From WTJO01 sp965660165 (GTDB taxonomy: Bacteria; Pseudomonadota; Alphaproteobacteria; Puniceispirillales; Puniceispirillaceae): a stretch of DNA of 36,306 bases. Positions 34,078-36,306 of this stretch are shown here, one piece after another. The translations under genes were made by a program, and so were the position numbers. Position 1 is the first letter of the stretch, and each line of letters starts with the position of its first letter. Where the stretch lies: assembly GCA_965660165.1 (NCBI GenBank), contig CBFHYU010000021.1:1-36306 (forward strand). Direction: 5' to 3'. The notes beneath the pieces were generated by a model, which worked only from the letters and a program-made list of their open reading frames with translations, did no database searches and was not told the origin of the DNA.

Positions 34078-35044
34078 GTCTGTGCTGATGGTAGGGTCTG
34101 GTGCGTATCTGCCAGAAAAAATCCTGACTAATGATGATTTGGCGGCATTTGTTGATACAGATGATAGCTGGATCAAGCAACGTACGGGGATTGCGCAACG
34201 TCATATTGTCGCTGAGGGGGAATTAACCTCTGATTTGGCCTATCATGCGGCCAAAAATGCGCTTGAAAATGCCTCTATGAGTGCAGATGATATCGATGTT
34301 ATTGTGCTGGCCACCACAACCCCTGATGATACCTTTCCTGCAACTGCGGCAACAGTGCAAAACAAATTAGGGGCATTTAACGCCTTTGCGTTTGATGTGC
34401 AGGCAGTGTGCGCTGGGTTTGTTTATGCGCTGACTGTTGCAGAATCTCTGCTTCTTGCACAAAAAGGAAAGCGGGCTTTAGTGATAGGCGCTGAAAGCTT
34501 CTCAAAACTGCTTGACTGGGAAGACAGAACTACCTGTGTGCTGTTTGGTGATGGGGCAGGGGCGGTCATCCTTGAAGTTGCCGAAGATACCCAGAATTTT
34601 GGTATTTTATCATCAGCGCTTTATACAGATGGACGCCATCGTGATATTTTATATGTTGATGGCGGCCCGTCCAACACGCGCTCAGTTGGGCATGTCAGGA
34701 TGAAAGGTCAGGATGTCTTCCGTCACGCGGTTGAAAAGCTGGCCGCATCTATGAATGCTGTGATTGAACAGGCAGGAGTGTCTGAAACAGAAATTGACTG
34801 GCTTATCCCGCATCAGGCAAATGTGCGCATTATTGACGGCATGCAGAAAAAACTTGGTCTGCCCTCAGAACGGGTGGTCAAAACAGTCTCACAACATGCA
34901 AACACCTCTGCTGCATCTATTCCGCTAGCATTGAATCAAGCCGTTATGGATGGCAGAGTTCAGACAGGGCATTTGCTAGCGTTTGAAGCTATTGGGGGCG
35001 GATTATCATGGGGCGCGGCACTTGTGCGCTATGGACGACCATAA
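34067..35044 (+). CDS. fabH: beta-ketoacyl-ACP synthase III
   Basis: This 325-residue condensing enzyme starts fatty-acid elongation from acetyl-CoA and malonyl-ACP. The catalytic triad is Cys115 (VQAVCAGFVYAL), His249 (IPHQANVRI) and Asn279 (QHANTSAASIPLAL). The chain ends with the typical GGGLSWGAALVRY. The ATG at 34067 overlaps the plsX end and follows AGGAAAAAGG; the ATG at 34070 is also possible. Confidence 0.97.
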   Translation: MMNKSVLMVGSGAYLPEKILTNDDLAAFVDTDDSWIKQRTGIAQRHIVAEGELTSDLAYHAAKNALENASMSADDIDVIVLATTTPDDTFPATAATVQNKLGAFNAFAFDVQAVCAGFVYALTVAESLLLAQKGKRALVIGAESFSKLLDWEDRTTCVLFGDGAGAVILEVAEDTQNFGILSSALYTDGRHRDILYVDGGPSNTRSVGHVRMKGQDVFRHAVEKLAASMNAVIEQAGVSETEIDWLIPHQANVRIIDGMQKKLGLPSERVVKTVSQHANTSAASIPLALNQAVMDGRVQTGHLLAFEAIGGGLSWGAALVRYGRP

Positions 35045-35111
35045 TAATCAGGTGAATAATGTGCCTGGCAAATCGTGTAATTCATGTGTGAACGTTGAAA
35101 AAATATATAAT

Positions 35112-35130
35112 CTTGTTCAAATTCAACAAG
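35112..35130 (+). repeat. short inverted repeat upstream of ihfA
   Basis: CTTGTT (35112-35117) and AACAAG (35125-35130) are inverted around 7 nt. It follows fabH and precedes ihfA, with TTGACG at 35138-35143 just downstream as a possible -35. It may be a weak terminator or an operator; six pairs are not enough to decide. Confidence 0.3.
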
Positions 35131-35172
35131 TTTCCATTTGACGTTAATTTTTTACAATGATAGCGTTTCGGT

Positions 35173-35463
35173 ATGAGCAAAACTATTACACGGTCAGATC
35201 TTTCAGAAGCGGTGCATCGTCATATTGGGTTATCCCAAAATGAAAGTGCGCAACTTGTCGCATCAGTGCTTGATGAGGTTAGCCTTTGTCTTGAAAAAGG
35301 TGAAACCGTTAAACTGTCTTCATTTGGAACTTTTTCCGTTCATGCTAAGTCAGAGCGGATTGGACGGAACCCAAAAACAGGGGTTGAAGCAACAATCACG
35401 CCAAGACGGGTATTGTCTTTCAGGCCATCAAACCTGATGAAACAACGCATCAATAACGGGTAG
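35173..35463 (+). CDS. ihfA: integration host factor subunit alpha
   Basis: This 96-residue HU/IHF DNA-bending protein has a helical N terminus (TRSDLSEAVHRHIGLSQNES), GETVKLSSFGTFSVH in the saddle, and the DNA-intercalating arm with RNPKTGVEA near residues 63-71. The end ITPRRVLSFRPSNLMKQRIN is IHF-alpha type. The ribosome site is poor. It pairs with a merR gene, a common alphaproteobacterial neighbour. Confidence 0.95.
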   Translation: MSKTITRSDLSEAVHRHIGLSQNESAQLVASVLDEVSLCLEKGETVKLSSFGTFSVHAKSERIGRNPKTGVEATITPRRVLSFRPSNLMKQRINNG

Positions 35464-35533
35464 CGGTCGCCTCAGGCGGAGATAGATACACACGCTAGGC
35501 GTCTGTGGGTAAATCTGAATTGAGAATTATTAT

Positions 35534-35935
35534 ATGACGAGCAAATCACCTGAAGCCTATCGGACAATTTCTGAAGTTTCTGGCGAGGTGGGCGTGCCAG
35601 CCCATGTCTTGCGCTTTTGGGAAAATAAATTTCCGCAAGTAAAGCCGATGAAGCGTGGGGGTAGCAGACGATATTATACCCGTGCAGATGTTGATTTGCT
35701 GATTAAGATCAAAACATTGCTCTATGATGAGCGCTATACCATTGAAGGCGTTCAGAAAATCCTGTCTAAACGCGGAACGGCGGTAGATGAGATTGTGCGT
35801 GATATGCCTGCCCAAACAGCCTCACCCGCGCATGAAGGCGCTGGCGGCGACGATCTTCTGGCAAAGGCCGCCGCATTGCTTTCAGAGGCAGAACAGGGCA
35901 TTGAGTCCTTATCCGCACGCATCGCTCGATTGTAA
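35534..35935 (+). CDS. MerR family transcriptional regulator
   Basis: This 133-residue protein has an N-terminal winged helix: YRTISEVSGEVGVPAHVLRFWENKFPQVKPMKRGGSRRYYTRADVDLL (about 9-57). A short helix region (YTIEGVQKILSKRG) follows. The C-terminal part is Ala/Glu-rich and may form a coiled coil; no metal-binding cysteines are present. It is therefore not a metal sensor of the MerR type. Its position after ihfA is conserved in Alphaproteobacteria, where its targets are not well known. Confidence 0.92.
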   Translation: MTSKSPEAYRTISEVSGEVGVPAHVLRFWENKFPQVKPMKRGGSRRYYTRADVDLLIKIKTLLYDERYTIEGVQKILSKRGTAVDEIVRDMPAQTASPAHEGAGGDDLLAKAAALLSEAEQGIESLSARIARL

Positions 35936-36090
35936 ATTTTCATGCTATTTATCGCTAGACAGCCACAGCTCTGAATATAGGCGGTGGCCAACATAGCTGT
36001 TTGGGCTAGCAGATAAGATATGTTGATCAGCGCCTATCGCCTGTGCTAGGTTTGGCTACCCATCTGCCAGTATGTTGGCAGTATTTCGGT

Positions 36091-36167
36091 CGGAGTGTAG
36101 CGCAGCCTGGTAGCGCACTATACTGGGGGTGTAGGGGTCGTGGGTTCAAATCCCGCCACTCCGACCA
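36091..36167 (+). tRNA. tRNA-Pro (anticodon GGG)
   Basis: The 77-nt cloverleaf has acceptor CGGAGTG paired with CACTCCG, discriminator A and an encoded CCA (36165-36167). The D-arm is TAGCGCAGCCTGGTAGCGCA, the anticodon stem-loop is CTATA-CTGGGGG-TGTAG with GGG at 34-36, and the T-arm contains GGGTTCAAATCCC. It reads CCC and CCU codons. Confidence 0.97.
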
Positions 36168-36306
36168 ATTAAAACCGTAGAATACTGCGGATTTATAGCC
36201 CCTCAAAAGCTTTAGAGTCAAATGTAAACACAACTTAATTGAGTGGCTTGTCCATAAAATTATGGACAAAACGCTCAAACCTAAGGAGTTTGGTAGGGGA
36301 TATTGG
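36168..36306. other. unassigned sequence after tRNA-Pro to the window end
   Basis: No gene is supported in these 139 bases. CCGTAG (36175-36180) and CTGCGG (36185-36190) form a small stem with one wobble, followed by ATTTAT, perhaps a weak tRNA terminator. A perfect palindrome lies at 36248-36269. AAGGAG near 36283 could be a ribosome site, but no start codon follows within the window. Confidence 0.5.
36248..36269. repeat. perfect palindrome downstream of tRNA-Pro
   Basis: TTGTCCATAA (36248-36257) and TTATGGACAA (36260-36269) are perfect inverted 10-nt arms around AA. It lies 80 bases after the tRNA end. There is no T-run, so it does not look like a terminator; it resembles a protein-binding or recombinase site. 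Outer bases GAG (36241-36243) and CTC (36273-36275) add partial symmetry. Confidence 0.6.

Noticed and set aside
36027..36278. Minus-strand ORF of 83 codons containing WRDLNPRPLHPQ
   Set aside because: It is the antisense translation of the tRNA-Pro gene. This sequence pattern is a well-known false protein produced by tRNA loci.

Overview
The window is alphaproteobacterial chromosome. The evidence is a complete 14-gene nuoA-N operon followed by birA-coaX-rnj-mce-DUF1467, a glyA-nrdR-ribD-ribE-ribBA-ribH-nusB run, a CBP3-type ubiquinol-cytochrome c chaperone, DUF177-plsX-fabH, and an ihfA-merR pair. All of these neighbourhoods are familiar from Alphaproteobacteria. The moderate A+T content, short spacers and split sulfopyruvate-decarboxylase-like genes would suit a marine lineage such as SAR116. 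That placement is inference; no search was run.

Layout. (1) 1-6554: tRNA-Asp(GTC), then an accessory block that looks inserted between the tRNA and nuoA. It holds a small cupin, an exported two-domain rhodanese, a YeeE/YedE (TsuA-like) transporter, and a translationally coupled 57-residue Cys-rich membrane peptide. A minus-strand SDR-GST pair follows, divergent from comD-comE-like thiamine-diphosphate decarboxylase subunits and an unrecognised 83-residue protein. A perfect 9-bp-arm palindrome lies in the divergent gap. (2) 6555-20761: nuoABCDEFGHIJKLMN, respiratory complex I, uninterrupted. (3) 20763-24709: biotin ligase, type III pantothenate kinase, RNase J, methylmalonyl-CoA epimerase and a DUF1467 membrane protein, ending upstream of a strong terminator. 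(4) 25018-31163: rpiB, glyA, nrdR, the riboflavin genes and nusB. The RibBA protein has a GTP cyclohydrolase II-like domain without zinc cysteines, so only its DHBP synthase half is expected to work. (5) 31171-35935: a BamE-like lipoprotein on the minus strand, then the bc1 chaperone, DUF177, plsX, fabH, ihfA and merR on the plus strand. (6) tRNA-Pro(GGG) at 36091-36167, followed by unassigned sequence with a perfect 10-bp-arm palindrome that may mark a boundary.

How the genes work together. Most of the window is core energy, cofactor and lipid metabolism. The novel potential is in the first 6.5 kb. There, periplasmic sulfur transfer, a thiosulfate-type transporter and a tiny thiol-rich peptide sit next to a probable 2-oxoacid (sulfopyruvate or phosphonopyruvate type) decarboxylase with its own divergent regulatory site. 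No CRISPR array, rRNA, IS element or transposase was seen.
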